Shown here piece by piece: positions 47,771-59,375 of a stretch of 64,000 nucleotides of DNA. This DNA comes from Culex pipiens pallens. Taxonomy: Eukaryota > Arthropoda > Insecta > Diptera > Culicidae. The stretch is taken from positions 126,755,818 to 126,819,817 of the forward strand of contig NC_068937.1 of NCBI RefSeq assembly GCF_016801865.2, read 5' to 3'. Position 1 is the stretch's first letter; every line of letters begins with the position of its first letter. The translations under genes were made by a program, and so were the position numbers. The notes beneath the pieces were generated by a model that was not told the DNA's origin, did not search any database, and worked only from the letters and a program-made list of their open reading frames with translations.

Positions 47771-50700
47771 TAAAGACGAAAAATGTTTTTAAAACAATTA
47801 TTGAAGGGCATTTGAGGGTTAATATATTATTATATAAAAATTTCTTGGACGATTTCCTATAAAATGCAAAGTTATGAGTTTTAATTATGAAAAAAAAACA
47901 CTGCCAAAAAAGCCAACAGTAAAGAGATTGTCCAATCGCCACCAAACTTGAGATTTCTGTTCAGTTGGGTCCAGATCGGTGAAGGTTGAGTCCAAAAGTG
48001 TACTTAGTTGACATGAAATGCCCCAAAATAGTCGGAAATTATTTTCAATATTTCAAACTAAACTATCATTTTTTTCCAAAGGACTTTGACCCAACGAAGT
48101 TGAAATCATCTGATTTATAGTTTCCGATTAAACTCCTAAACATGACCTTTTCCATTGAAGCCCCCATAACCTTGATCGAAGTGTTCGTCCGGATAGACTG
48201 CTGTACTCCACTCCTTCAAATTCAAAACTGCACTTGAGCAAAAACTTTTCCAGACCAGTCGAGTCAGTCGACAGTGGACCGCTGCAGCTACACCACCACC
48301 ACCATTGCAAAAACTAATAAATTTTTGATTTTATTGCAACCATAAATCAAACTCAGCACCCACAAAATTTCACCGCAGACACTCAGCGGCAGCAGCTCAG
48401 TTTGGTGCAACTTTAGTGTAGCTGCCACCAAAGCTTCCGTTAACTTTCTTCAGTTTTGAGCTCGGGGGGTTTTTTTTTTCTACGCGCGCTCAATTCTACC
48501 AGAACGATCATCGAACTGTTCAACCGCTCAGGACCGAAAGGGTGCTGCTGGTGTGTGTAAAGAGTCGATATAAATCTTCGCAAGTCCGCCCAGCAGCTTT
48601 TGGTGAGAATTTTTCACGCTGAACAAACGCTCGTGAAGTTTTGGGCAGTGTTTGAGTTTGGGGCTTTGGTGGAGCTTTCCAGATGGTCTTACGTTGCGAA
48701 TAACAAAGTATTGATTTCATTCTCTTGAAATTGCAAAGTAAGTCATTTAGAACACAATTTTAAGTAAACGATTCCAAGGGACGCTTTAGTGCTAGTTTAA
48801 TGATAGTTTGCCAATGTACTCAGTTGATTGGCCCAGTAATCGTAGGCAGAGTATGCGCGGAACGATCTCCTCTATATCACGGTAGTTTAAAATATTTGCC
48901 CAAGTTTGCGGGAGTGTACCCCCACATTGAAAACATGGTTTCGGAATTGGGAATATTGTTCTGAAAACGGTCTATGCTTTGAAATAATTAAGAAGTTATA
49001 TAAAATGGTTTAATTTTCAAAGTTAAAAAATTAACTAATGTAAAACTTCGTAATCTAGAATTTCAAAATTTGAAAACTATGTCAAGCGAAAAAAAATGGA
49101 AACATTATCGAGCGTTTAAAGAAAAACGCCCTTTCAACAATTTACCTCCCATTTTCCACAGTACTCTCGAGCCCGTGCCACCCATCAGCCGCGAGAGTGG
49201 ATTGCATTTTGGGCAAATTCGAGCTGATAATGCCGTTGAATAGAGGGGCCCCGATGCAGGCTGGACCTGTGCAAACAAACGACGCAAAACAGCACTGATA
49301 GTGGCGTGTCCAGCTTTCGTCCTGCCATCCCGTAATGGGTCTATTGTGTATCATTACGCATTTTCTGGTTTATTTTCCCCGGTATACTGGGCTAGTTTAC
49401 AGCAAACAATTTGGACCCAGCCTCCCCGGCATCGTACTATTTGCCCCTGCTCAATGTGCCCGCCCAGCTTCTGAATTACTAATTAATTAGCTATCATTAT
49501 TCGAATTGAACGGCCGCCATTTCCGGCCAGGTATCAGGCGAGTTATTATTTCAATCGATGTCCACCCAGCGAACAAGCTGAGCTGATTATTTTAGTGGTC
49601 CCGAGAAGCGGATTAGGAACTCAGGCAGCAGGATGTGTTTACACAGACGTAACATGGACAGTACCAGTTTTCTTGAAATTGAAGAAAATTTCAGTTTGGA
49701 AATGTTTTTTTAATCTGTTAAAAAGGGTAAATCCTTGATGTTTGAATAATTCAAAAACACTAAATGATTATTTTTAAATGAAATAAAATTAAATTTTCAT
49801 ACCATAAAGTACCACGATACTTTTTTCAGGTTCCATGTACAACATCGCGCAATCAGGATTTCTGTTGAAATTAATTAATCCAGCAAGAGCTCATGGGAAG
49901 CCCGAGGAGGTACAGGATGTTGGCAAACATTACATGTGTATTATTTTACACACCTGATCCTGAACGAAAACAAGCGCTGTCTAATCAGTGTAATCCCGCC
50001 AACCTCGAGCTATGTTTTGCATAACGTCGAGGGTGGTGAGCAAAATTTAGTTAATCATGTAGACTTAAAATATATATATTGTCCCAAATGTTGAACTTTA
50101 CTTTATCCCTTGTTAGGGGAATCAAACGTTCTTGAATTAAAATCTATTTATAGAACAAAATACAATTCAATCATTTAGCTTTTTCAAAAGTCTCACTACG
50201 TTAGAACTTCCTCTGAAGCCAAGCTTCCAACGTCTAAACAAGGCCTCTCCAGCGATTGCAACTGATGCAATCAACCGGGGGTAATCTCAACCTCCCCTGA
50301 GGAAACACTAAGTTGTGCAGAACAATCTCACTCCACCGCACATTGCTGCAGATTAATTACTAGCGATTCGCGCCACAAAAACTGCGTGGGCACTGTTCAA
50401 AAAATCTGCACAGCTTCCGTTTTCGTTTGCAATATTTGCATTTTTTTTTAGTGCAAGTGCATAGCTTCCCCCAACTCAAACAGACAGCGTGGAATTAAAT
50501 TTTCTTCATTTTCACTCGCTGCTGACGAATTGCTGCGTTATGGTACAAAGTGTGTACCGCTGAATTATAAATTAATTTACTCGCGGAAAGTTGGATAGTT
50601 GTTGGACTGTTTACATTTCGTGGCAGGACTTAATTCGCCTCTCTCTCGTGCAACCGAAAGCCATCACTCGTCACTAGATGAAGGACAAGATATTGAATTA

Positions 50701-51714
50701 GAGGTGCTTTAAGAACAAATTTGTTTTTTTTTTTTCATTTGAATTCAGTTACGTTTTTTAAAGTCTTGATTTGAAAAAAATGATGAACGTAAAATTAGCT
50801 CACCTCCTCACCATCATCTTGTTGCATGATCACCCGGGAACTCGGCAGTAGTTGATGCCACAGCTGCTGCCGACTCCCGGGATATTCTTGGCCGGCTGAC
50901 TAGCGTCGCTGTCACGATTCTTGCGATGTCCTTGAAGTTGCTTTCTAGTTTTATTAGCGATGCAGGAACGCCACGAATTGCAATTAATATTTTCAGTTTG
51001 CTTCCGTGCTAAGCTTATTTAGACTTTATTATTAAACTAAAACCATCTGCTCACTTAGATTTTTACCGAATTCTGTGGTTGCATCTGTCAAAATGAAGAA
51101 AAAAAAATACCGAAAATCGGTAGTAAGAATAATAGAGGAGAAAATCGTGACGTCAGAAATGAACTCAAAGTTCATTTTGTGAGTGACTTTAACAGTTTGG
51201 CCTTGTTTGACAGCTACTTTGTCCCCAGTTTTCTGTGGGAGAGAAAAGGAGGCGAATACTTTATAAGTATCATACCTGGCAAAATTCCTAACCTCAAAAT
51301 TTTGTCGCGAGTTACATTTCTCCACTATAATGAAATTCCTTACCGCATTTCGGTAAAAGTTTACCAAATTCGGTAGTTTATAATTTACCGAACTGTTCAG
51401 TAGTTGAACAATCGGTAAAGTTTACCGAAATCGATAAAAAATGAATCATGTGAGTTTTAAAGAAATAAAAGTATTTGAGAATAAAAATACAAGATTATAG
51501 AAGAATTCGATGAATGATATACCAACCTTCAATCCGCTGTCCAAAACAGATTCCGCCGCAGCTCCACCAAACTAAAAAAAAAAGAGTCTCAAACATCAGA
51601 CATCCCGTGAAAAGCCTGTGATTTGCGAACCGGAAACCGGTGCCTGTTTACACACGCTCTAGTTTACACCTGTAGACTAACCTCCACAACCACCACCACA
51701 CTGGACTCACATGT
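47771..51714. other. No gene seen
   Basis: Host-like sequence. A short inverted repeat, CCCGGGAACTCGGCAGTAG / CTGCTGCCGACTCCCGGG, stands at 50833-50881. Around 51060-51440 'TACCGAAATCGGTA'-type motifs recur in both orientations and suggest a decayed MITE. No supported gene. Confidence 0.4.
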
Positions 51715-52038
51715 TTACATAACCTCAAAGGGTTTAGGCTCCCAGCTTGCCCTTCCCTGCCCCGGTGCCCCACAAAGTGCTGGAAACTGTTCATTGACAC
51801 GTTCCCGGCTCTCGCAACGGAGGCATTTCTGACCTGCCAAAAACACCGATCCGAACTTCACTAGGTCGTGGTCGTCACAGTTGACGGTCGGAACCCTACT
51901 GCCAAAACACCGGAAGCTTTGCACTACATCAGTGGGAGTAGGAGTATTTGGGTGTGAGGATGACCGTCTCACCACATCAGAAGCGTTGAGTGCAGCTAGT
52001 TCGAGACACGTTTGTAAGGCAGCACGGCCCACTGACAT
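51715..52038 (-). CDS. Unrecognised 107-codon open frame (doubtful)
   Basis: The frame begins MSVGRAALQTCLELAALNAS, contains a Cys-containing segment (GQKCLRCESRERVNEQFP) and ends ..WEPKPFEVM. Its GC content is higher than that of the surroundings, and composition is protein-like. It lies just downstream of the mucin-like gene on the same strand but has no clear splice connection to it. An overlapping plus-strand frame exists. No family recognised; it could be a chance frame or part of an old element. Confidence 0.2.
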   Translation of the reverse strand: MSVGRAALQTCLELAALNASDVVRRSSSHPNTPTPTDVVQSFRCFGSRVPTVNCDDHDLVKFGSVFLAGQKCLRCESRERVNEQFPALCGAPGQGRASWEPKPFEVM

Positions 52039-52221
52039 TGTGCCTTCAAGTTCTGGGTCTGATTCGAGTGTTAAATCGGGTCGAACTTACTTCACATGAG
52101 CTTTACAGTTAAAGGCAGCATTATAGAAGGATTTTACACGAAGACAATATTTCAAATATTCCATGTATTTTTCAAGCTCTATAAAAAAATAATTCATAAT
52201 ATTTGTCTTAACTTTAAAAAG

Positions 52222-55109
52222 TTACCCTAAGGTTTCCTTAAACCAACGGTCCAACGACTGAAATAATGGCAACGGCTTCAACGTAGGTAACGGCAGTAAT
52301 GTTGGGAACGGCTTTAAGGTAGGAAACTGCAAAAAAAAGTGAATGCTAAATCAAGGAAAATGTCCCATGGTTAAAAAAGAAAACCTACCAAAGGCCTGTG
52401 TCGACTGCGGAACAACTCGCGCTGAAAGGAAAAAAAGAAATCATTTAATCATTCACAAAGCAGAAACAAAACTTACCGATCCAAATAGCCCTCGCCGCTT
52501 TGAAGCTGAAAAAATGTGTACAAAGGTAGTAAAGTCGATAATTTAGTGAAATTTACCGTTTAAATTCTTTACTCACTTCTTTTACGTGTTGCCGTAGGTG
52601 TAGTCATCGGTGTAGTTGTTTGAGCTGCAAAACAAGCAATTTTTAAAATTGAAGATGACTTTTGGCACAAACAAACAGACGTTATGATTACAATACATAA
52701 ATCGACAAACAACGGTAATTTTGAATGACAGCAACTTTTAACTAACCACATCCCATTGAAACACATTTGATTTAAACACAAATAATGGGCACATTACATC
52801 TGGGAATGTTGACAGGTTTTGGGTCAGAAAAAAAATTACATCGTTTTTTATGCAATTTAACTTGTTCAATATAAATTGCTGTAAATTTTCATCTCAAAAG
52901 AGGTCCAATTTGCAACCACTAAAAAAATTTACTTATTCAAACTACCCTTTTTTGACTGTATAGGTCAGGCCTGCCCAACGTCCGGCCCGTGAAGTCATTT
53001 TATCCGGCCCGCGATCGATTTTCAAAATAGTTCTATGAACGGCCCTTAAGGCTGTTCATGAAATACTCAATAAATAAACATTGTTAAGAACAAATATTTA
53101 GATAAAATATTTGACATACAAATGTTGCTAATTTAACGTTTTGTTTGGATTTTGTCTTTTTTTTTCAAATGATTTTTTTTTACATTTAAACATTTTTATG
53201 TTCGAATTTAATTCTTATCATCTTTTCAAAGAGACTGCAAAGAAATACTAAGTTTATTTTTTTAAGTTTTAGCTGTTTTTACTTCTAATTAAATTGTAAC
53301 TTTTTTGAGGATTTTGATCAAAATAGATTTTTTATAAACTAATAAGCAAAAATAATGTATTTTTTCAGAACAACTTTCAGTCATAAGGTTTTGGTTGAAA
53401 AAAGCTTTAAAAGGCAATTAATCATATTGAAAAAAAAAATTGCTGCAAATATTTATAAAAAAAATAAAAAAATGTCTTAAAATAAGTCAAGAAATCAGAG
53501 AGCAAAAAACAACAACAACAACGCAAACATTTGGTACGTTCGTTTGAGGGCTAGTTCCACACTGAGTGCCGCACTCAGAGCTGTCAAAGTGTTTGTTTGA
53601 AGAAACTCGCGCTAGTTCCGCACGAGTTTTGCCGCCATCTTGGAACTGAAACTCTAGTGCCGCACTCGATATTTTTTCAGTTTCATGCGAGTTCCATGCA
53701 CACTGAAAAATGATGTTCGATTGAACCAAAACTGGCACCGACGAGTGCGGCACTCAGTGCCGCACCGGCTGTTCAAACGAACGTACCAATTGGTTTTATT
53801 TGTGTAAAGAAGATATGAGTCCAAATTTCTTTTCAATAAATTTTATCTTGCCTCGTTGTTTTTTCAAACTTTAAAAAAGCCTGCAATTTAATTTTTTTTG
53901 TTAATGATATCAGGGTATTTAACTTTAATTGACAAAAACAGTTATAATTTAATTTAAACCAAAACAAATTAAAAATAAATCAAAAAACACATCTAAGAAA
54001 TGTTATCTTTGTTTTTCTTTCTTATATTTGCAACACTAGTTTATTTATTTGTTTACTTGGAACAACCTTAATGAAAAAATTAACGAAAAACATTATTAAA
54101 CATTAGTTCCGGCCCGCCACTGTTTCAGAAAAATCATGTCTGGCCCGGAGGGCCAAAAGGTTGGGCACCCCTGGTATAGGTTGTTCTTGTGAGAAATGAC
54201 TGATCGATTTTTGATTAAAAAAAAAGATGTTTGTCATCATCACAAAACATTATAAACAGTGTTTCTTTAAACTCATTTGTTGCTGGCGTTGTTGTTTCAG
54301 CTGAAAAAATAAAAATATCGTTTTGGAAATCAGATGTAAGATAAATCAATTTTGGCGATACCAAATTAAACATCAACTGAAACTTACTTGTTGTTGGAGT
54401 TGCTGTTGGAGTTGTTGTTGGAGTTGTTGTTGGAGTTGTTGTTGGAGTTGTTGTTGGAGTTGTTGTTGGAGTTGTTGTTGGAGTTGTCGTGGGAGTTGTT
54501 GTTGGAGTTGTTGTTGGTGTTGTTGTTGGAATTGTTGTAGGAGTTGGTGTCGGAGTTGTTGTTGGAGTTGTTGTTGGAGTTGTTGTTGTAGTTGTTGTTG
54601 GAGTTGTTGTTGGAGTTGTCGTGGGAGTTGTTGTCGGAGTTGTTGTTGGAGTTGTTGTTGTTGTTGTTGTTGGAGTTGTTATAGGAGTTGTTGTCTGAGT
54701 TGTTGTTGGAGTTGTTGTTGAAGTTGTCGTGGGAGTTGTTATCGGAGTTGTTGTTGGAGTTGTTGTTGGTGTGGTTGTTGGTGTTGTTGTTGGAGTTGTT
54801 GTTGGAGTTGTTGTCGAAGTTGTTGTGAGAGTCGTTGTAGGAGTTTTTGTGGGAGTTGTTGGAGAAGGCGTGATTGGAGTGGTTATCGGTGCTGTGAATT
54901 ACACAATAAATGTATGGAGCTTTCTGTATAATATGCAAAATTCTTGTTTTGTCTACTTGTTTTTTGAGTTAAGCCAGGGGTAGTAGATGGTGTTGCGGTC
55001 GATCCTAAAATTTAAAAATGGTTATATTTGGCCTGCACCCAACAAAAGTTGCCATTGTTTACTTACGTGCCGTGAAAATTACCGGTAAAACAATCCCCAA
55101 CTTCTTCAT
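52222..55109 (-). CDS. Secreted mucin-like Thr/Pro-repeat protein, spliced
   Basis: Eight exons are proposed on the minus strand: 55109-55067, 55004-54957, 54891-54388, 54300-54244, 52624-52577, 52505-52477, 52421-52389 and 52326-52222 (stop TAA). They total 867 nt, 288 residues. Exon 1 encodes a signal peptide (MKKLGIVLPVIFTA) and ends at GTAAGT. Exon 3 is a 12-bp minisatellite encoding about 40 TTTP-type repeats, a dense O-glycosylation target. Later exons give a basic segment (RKR, KRRGLFGS, RELFRSRHRPL) and a Leu/Pro C-terminus (FPTLKPFPTLLPLPTLKPLP) ending in WFKETLG. Introns 1-5 are phase 1; the last two are phase 0; acceptors have pyrimidine tracts before CAG. The ends of exons 2 (GTAGAC) and 4 (GTGATG) use weak donors and are tentative. 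A basic region before the C-terminus could be a protease-processing site. Secreted mucins of this kind are found in mosquito salivary gland and gut; the tissue here is unknown. Confidence 0.7.
52966..54173. mobile_element. hAT-type non-autonomous element in the mucin-gene intron
   Basis: The ends CAGGCCTGCCCAACGTCCGG (52966) and, in reverse complement, CAGGGGTGCCCAACCTTTTG (ending 54173) are inverted repeats. An exact 8-bp duplication GTATAGGT flanks them (52958-52965, 54174-54181). These are canonical hAT features. The interior is AT-rich without transposase and carries a nested MITE at 53532-53788. It lies in the 1.6-kb intron between proposed exons 4 and 5. Confidence 0.85.
53532..53788. 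mobile_element. Nested 257-bp MITE (TGGTACGTTCGTTTGA ends, ATT duplication)
   Basis: The ends TGGTACGTTCGTTTGA are exact inverted repeats. ATT (53529-53531 and 53789-53791) is duplicated, a 3-bp target as in PIF/Harbinger-type MITEs. Subterminal 'GAGTGCCGCACTC' palindromes recur. It is inserted in the hAT-type element. Confidence 0.8.
54388..54891 (-). repeat. 12-bp coding minisatellite (TTTP repeats) of the mucin-like exon 3
   Basis: The plus-strand unit GGAGTTGTTGTT recurs about 40 times with substitutions but always in multiples of 3 bp, so the TTTP frame stays open through 504 nt. Reading-frame preservation argues for coding constraint. The other open frames here (Val/Gly-rich on plus, Asn/Ser-rich on minus) are shadows. 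Confidence 0.85.
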
Positions 55110-56389
55110 TTTGACGGGAACTATTTATGAGAGCTGTAATATTTTTTCTAGTTGCAAACTGTTTAATGGAAACAAAACTCAAGACAAATTTTAAAATTGA
55201 ACTATAAAAGACATCTTACTTTACATAAATGAGTTATAGTAGTGCTACAAAAAATCTGGGAAATTGTTTCTTATATACTGAGTAAATTATAAGGAAAACG
55301 TTTACCGATATAATATTTTGACAACTGAAGGAAGCGTTTCGTAGGTATGCAAAAACTTTATAAGTGTATGTAAAGTTGGGATTGAGTCGATTTCCAAAAA
55401 TGGGAGCTAACGCATTATTTGCAATGTAAACTTTAAAAAAGTACAGGCACGAGTAACATGATCTGAAACATATCACTAAATGCAAACAGATTACTTTTTG
55501 TTTATAATTGTGTATTTATCTGGTTTAAGTTGTTCTGTAAGAAGATAATCAGACAAGTTTAGACACGTCTCCACACCCTTGCTTAACTTCTTGAAATATT
55601 TCGTTGCGAGACTTGTATCAAGTTCCTTTGCCAGTTATTTGAAAACCAATCTATGAATAAAATGTGATTTACTCAATTTGAGGCTATGTAAAAGCTGAAA
55701 CTTGAAATTTTTTAAGCTATTATTTCGAGAAAATGGCACAATACGTGAAAAAAACCCAAAACTTTGAAGAAAAAGTAGTCAACCAAACATAATGAAATTT
55801 AGTATAGTAGAGACCATTAGACACAAAATAAGAAACCCAATGATTTTTGTTTCTTAAATTCACTTGCAAAAAAAGAATTTCGTTTAAACTTGAAGCAAAA
55901 TGTCGCAGCAAAAAATCCGATGGTAAAATCGCATGAAAAAGCATGCACATCACCTTTGTGGAAAAGGACACTTAATATTACACACTGCATGTAAAATTAT
56001 TGTAAACACAAAAATAGCTGCAACCCTTGAATCTCAGCACCAACAGTAAGGACTGGCGCTTTAGCACGCTCGGCCATCAAACCGATGAAGAATGGAAAGC
56101 ATAAACGCATATATGAGCTTGACATTTCGGTCAAGTAGGTTTTCCATGCTGAATTATGTAGTTCAGGGTGTAATATTACATGAAATTTCATAAAATGATG
56201 CAAAATTTATTTTAACCCAGGTCTTTTACATGCAGTTGGATTACTACTTTTTTTGCTGTGATACTAACAAGAAGATTTTATCAATAATCTCCAAAAATGT
56301 ACATTAGAAATTGAAATAAAATGAGAAAAGAATATTGTAATAGCATCATTCATTCATTAAGAATTCATATTACAAAATAATATTTAAGT
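55110..56389. other. Upstream region of the mucin-like gene; no other gene
   Basis: AT-rich. No convincing TATA box or initiator could be fixed for the minus-strand gene. Holds a tRNA-Leu-like remnant at about 56020-56092. Confidence 0.4.
56020..56092 (-). mobile_element. tRNA-Leu-like SINE remnant
   Basis: On the minus strand GATGGCCGAGCGTGCTAAAG then CGCCAGTCC resembles the 5' half of tRNA-Leu (A box, D arm). The B-box region (GCTGAGATTCAAGG) is degenerate and no acceptor stem closes, so it is a SINE or tRNA pseudogene piece. 'GTGTAATATTACATG' downstream mirrors 'TAATATTACACACTGCATG' at 55974, suggesting a small element around it. Confidence 0.5.
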
Positions 56390-56408
56390 AAAACTCAAGC
56401 TACTTATC
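56390..56408. repeat. Target-site duplication, left copy (19 bp)
   Basis: AAAACTCAAGCTACTTATC is repeated exactly at 57907-57925, flanking retroposon copy 2. Confidence 0.9.
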
Positions 56409-57296
56409 CCCCCGATTGTGTGTGTATTTCGACCCGGACGATTCCGCGATGTTGAAAGTTGCTTTTGAGAATTTGAACGTTGTGCGTCGCGGGCAACACG
56501 CCGGATTTTCGTTGCCGTTTCCGTCTTTGTTTTCCCCCCGATTGTGTGTGTATTTCGACCCGGACGATTCCGCGATGTTGAAAGTTGCTTTGGAGAATTT
56601 GAACATTGTGCGTCGCGGGCAACACGCCGGATTTTCGTTACCGTTTCCATCTTTGTTTTCCCCCCGATTGTGTGTGTATTTCGACCCGGACGATTCCGCG
56701 ATGTTGACAGTTGCTTTGGAGAATTTGAACGTTGTGCGTCGCGGGCAACACGCCGGATTTTCGTTGCCGTTTCCGTCTTTGTTTTCCCCCCGATTGTGTG
56801 TGTATTTCGACCCGGACGATTTCGCGATGTTGACAGTTGCTTTGGAGAATTTGAACGTTGCGCGTCGCGGGCAACACGCCGGATTTTCGTTGCCGTTTCC
56901 ATCTTTGTTTTCCCCCCGATTGTGTGTGTATTTCGACCCGGACGATTCCGCGATGTTGACAGTTGCTTTGGAGAATTTGAACGTTGTGCGTCGCGGGCAA
57001 CACGCCGGATATTCGTTGCCGTTTCCGTCTTTGTTTTCCCCCCGATTGTGTGTGTATTTCGACCCGGACGATTTCGCGATGTTGACAGTTGCTTTGGAGA
57101 ATTTGAACGTTGTGCGTCGCGGGCAACACGCCGGATTTTCGTTGCCGTTTCCGTCTTTGTTTTCCCCCCGATTGTGTGTGTATTTCGACCCGGACAATTT
57201 CGCGATGTTGACAGTTGCTTTGGAGAATTTGAACGTTGCGCGTCGCGGGCAACACACCGGATTTTCGTTGCCGATTCCGTCTTTGTTTTCCCCCCG
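56409..57296. repeat. 126-bp tandem array, seven units
   Basis: 'CCCCCCGATTGTGTGTGTA' recurs with the G of GATTG at 56414, 56540, 56666, 56792, 56918, 57044, 57170 and 57296, exactly 126 bp each. Units differ by single bases only (for example TTCCGCG/TTTCGCG, GTTGTGCG/GTTGCGCG). As 126 is a multiple of 3 and the unit lacks stops, long frames appear on both strands; they are by-products. Confidence 0.95.
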
Positions 57297-57906
57297 ATTG
57301 TGTGTGTTTTTCGGTCCGGGCGGTTTCGCGTTTTCGCATTTTAGTTGGTTTTATCTTTCCACAGCCGGCTGTCTAAGATTGAATCATTTATGCTAAACTC
57401 AACACCAAATAACCGGGAATAGTCTCATCCGCATACTCCGACTGTTTGCCTTGAGAATGCATAATACATCACACCATTAAACAAAATTTATTGATTATTG
57501 GGTCGCATCATCATCCTCTATGTTGAATCCTGGCCATTACCCTTACCCACTAACAAAATCCCAAGTAGAAGTAGTTTTCCGGCACACGTGGGGGTGTGGA
57601 TATCGTATAGAACCCACCCTTGGTAGCAACCTGTGCTAACTAACATTCCCGTCCCAATCCCCCGAGATCTACAAACTGACATGGCGGGCGCCGTTGGTGG
57701 CCAACGACTGTTACCTATTTGCTCCAGATCTAGTTTTATTGATCTTGATGTTTTATCTTTTCAGCGCATTCATACATGCTGTTGATAAGAGAAACACCAT
57801 TAGATCGTTGAAGCGTATGACCGGTTGTATTGATAGGATATTACGGTCCTGTTCAGCAACGGAGAAGGACAACCATGGGTGGTCTCTCATGCTCATGCTC
57901 ATGCTC
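56409..57906 (+). mobile_element. Non-autonomous retroposon, copy 2, with 126-bp 5' tandem array
   Basis: Starts directly after the 19-bp duplication with a tandem array of 126-bp units (seven complete, to about 57296), continues with a partial diverged unit and the single-copy body (about 57340-57887), and ends in CATGCT-type hexanucleotides before the second duplication. The body aligns with the reverse complement of copy 1 from 'TTGGTTTTATCTTTCCACAG' through 'ACATGGCGGGCGCCGTTGG' to the tail. The array has no similarity to the 150-bp array of copy 1. No reverse transcriptase is present. The conserved 'TTATCTTTTCAGCGCATTC' in the body resembles a splice acceptor. A short frame is partly conserved between copies but breaks in different places, so coding is doubtful. 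Confidence 0.75.
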
Positions 57907-57925
57907 AAAACTCAAGCTACTTATC
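57907..57925. repeat. Target-site duplication, right copy (19 bp)
   Basis: Exact repeat of 56390-56408, directly after the hexanucleotide tail. Confidence 0.9.
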
Positions 57926-59375
57926 TAGGAGAAGCATCAATTGGGTCCTAAAATGAAGCTTATATTGCTGATATTATTGTTTACAGCGATAAAGCTTATT
58001 TTTCTGAGTACAATGACCCTTTGTACGACCACAAAGAGTCTAAAATGGATTTTTAAATCAATTTTGAAAAATTAACCTCGCGGTCCTTCTTGACAGAAAA
58101 GCTCCTACTTGACAGCTCGTTCCAAGGGGACCATAGTTGATCCATCGAAAAAATGTTGTCTTGCCATAATTTTTTTTGCATTAAAATGAAAAAAAAGTGA
58201 TCAGAAATTGTTTTTAATCCTGTTTTTTACCGTTGTACATAAAAATTGACTTAGGGCTTTAGTACCCAATTCTTTACACCGGTGAAATATAACATGAACC
58301 ATTTATTTTCGTTTTGTCTTTCTTATTTTTGGTGATCTTCGGATTAAATTAAATGTTACAGGATAACTCAAATAGGTGCATTTTTATTTAAAACTTTTTT
58401 CGTACCATCATCAGGGGTCATTTGCCAATGCCATGCTCATTTAAGAAATATTTGATTGGTTTACACTCAGAAATCGTACATGTCATAGATATCTTTTAAA
58501 ATCTAACCAAATCTGTACTGATGACCAAACAAATAAAACAAAATCAAATCGTGTTAATTTACCGTGCATTGCATTGATATCCCAAATTACCATAAATTCA
58601 AAGTGTCCTGGGAATACCCGTCAAAATCCTTTCGCAAATACTCTCACAAACCAACCAGCATGTATTTCACTACGCATATGATCGTGTGTGTGTTTGTGTG
58701 CGCGTGAGCATGTGTCTCTGCTTATCGGACACACAAACAAAGTCTACAAATACCACAGTGGCCGTGGTACACGTGTGGAGAAGGCGCGCGCGGGACTTCA
58801 TTATCACCGTCACGTATCGTCATAGTGCTTAAGCATTCCATTTGAATTCATACCATAATTCGAGGAGTAAAAATATCCTTCCCTTTTTTGCACTTTGCAG
58901 ACCTCGAAAAAGGGGAAATTGGGGTCAAAACGGCCATTTTGGGTATTTTTTGCTTTCGCCATCTAGATGTGAGCGAGCGAAGCTGAACTGTCAAATAACG
59001 TTTTGAATTGATAAAAGAATTGTCTTTTCAAGTTTATCCTTACAAAAATGGCCCCTATCCACCACCGGCGTTGACGTTGACGCTCGGAACACGACCGCGT
59101 GCGTCGTCCTATCAGCTCTTTAGGGACGACTGGAGCTCGACATGCGATGTAGTGTGGAGGGAAAAAACACGAAGGTACAAAAGTGTATGTGACCATATGT
59201 GTGTGACATAGTGACTCACTCCGAGGGGGCACGTACTGGTTCGAAATGGCACACAAATGCAGCACAATGGTGGTGGCATAATGGCCAACGATGACGGTTG
59301 TAGGAACGCCGTCCCGATTGTCTCCAGCTAAAATCACCGGCCAAAACACACGACAACGACGAAATGGTCCGCTGA
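57926..59375. other. No gene seen
   Basis: The segment 58075-58160 ('CTTGACAGCTCGTTCCAAGG') looks like a dispersed repeat known to me from culicine sequence. 58680-59350 is GC-richer. Open frames on both strands at 58963-59404 have no domain. Confidence 0.4.

Noticed and set aside
54384..54983. Asn/Ser-rich minus frame and Val/Gly-rich plus frames
   Set aside because: They are alternative readings of the 12-bp minisatellite; the TTTP frame connects by phase-compatible splicing to a signal-peptide exon and to downstream exons, the others do not.
56384..57396. Open frames of 233-326 codons with repeated 42-residue blocks
   Set aside because: The 126-bp unit is a multiple of 3 and stop-free in several frames of both strands; no signal of coding constraint, and the array is the 5' part of a retroposon.
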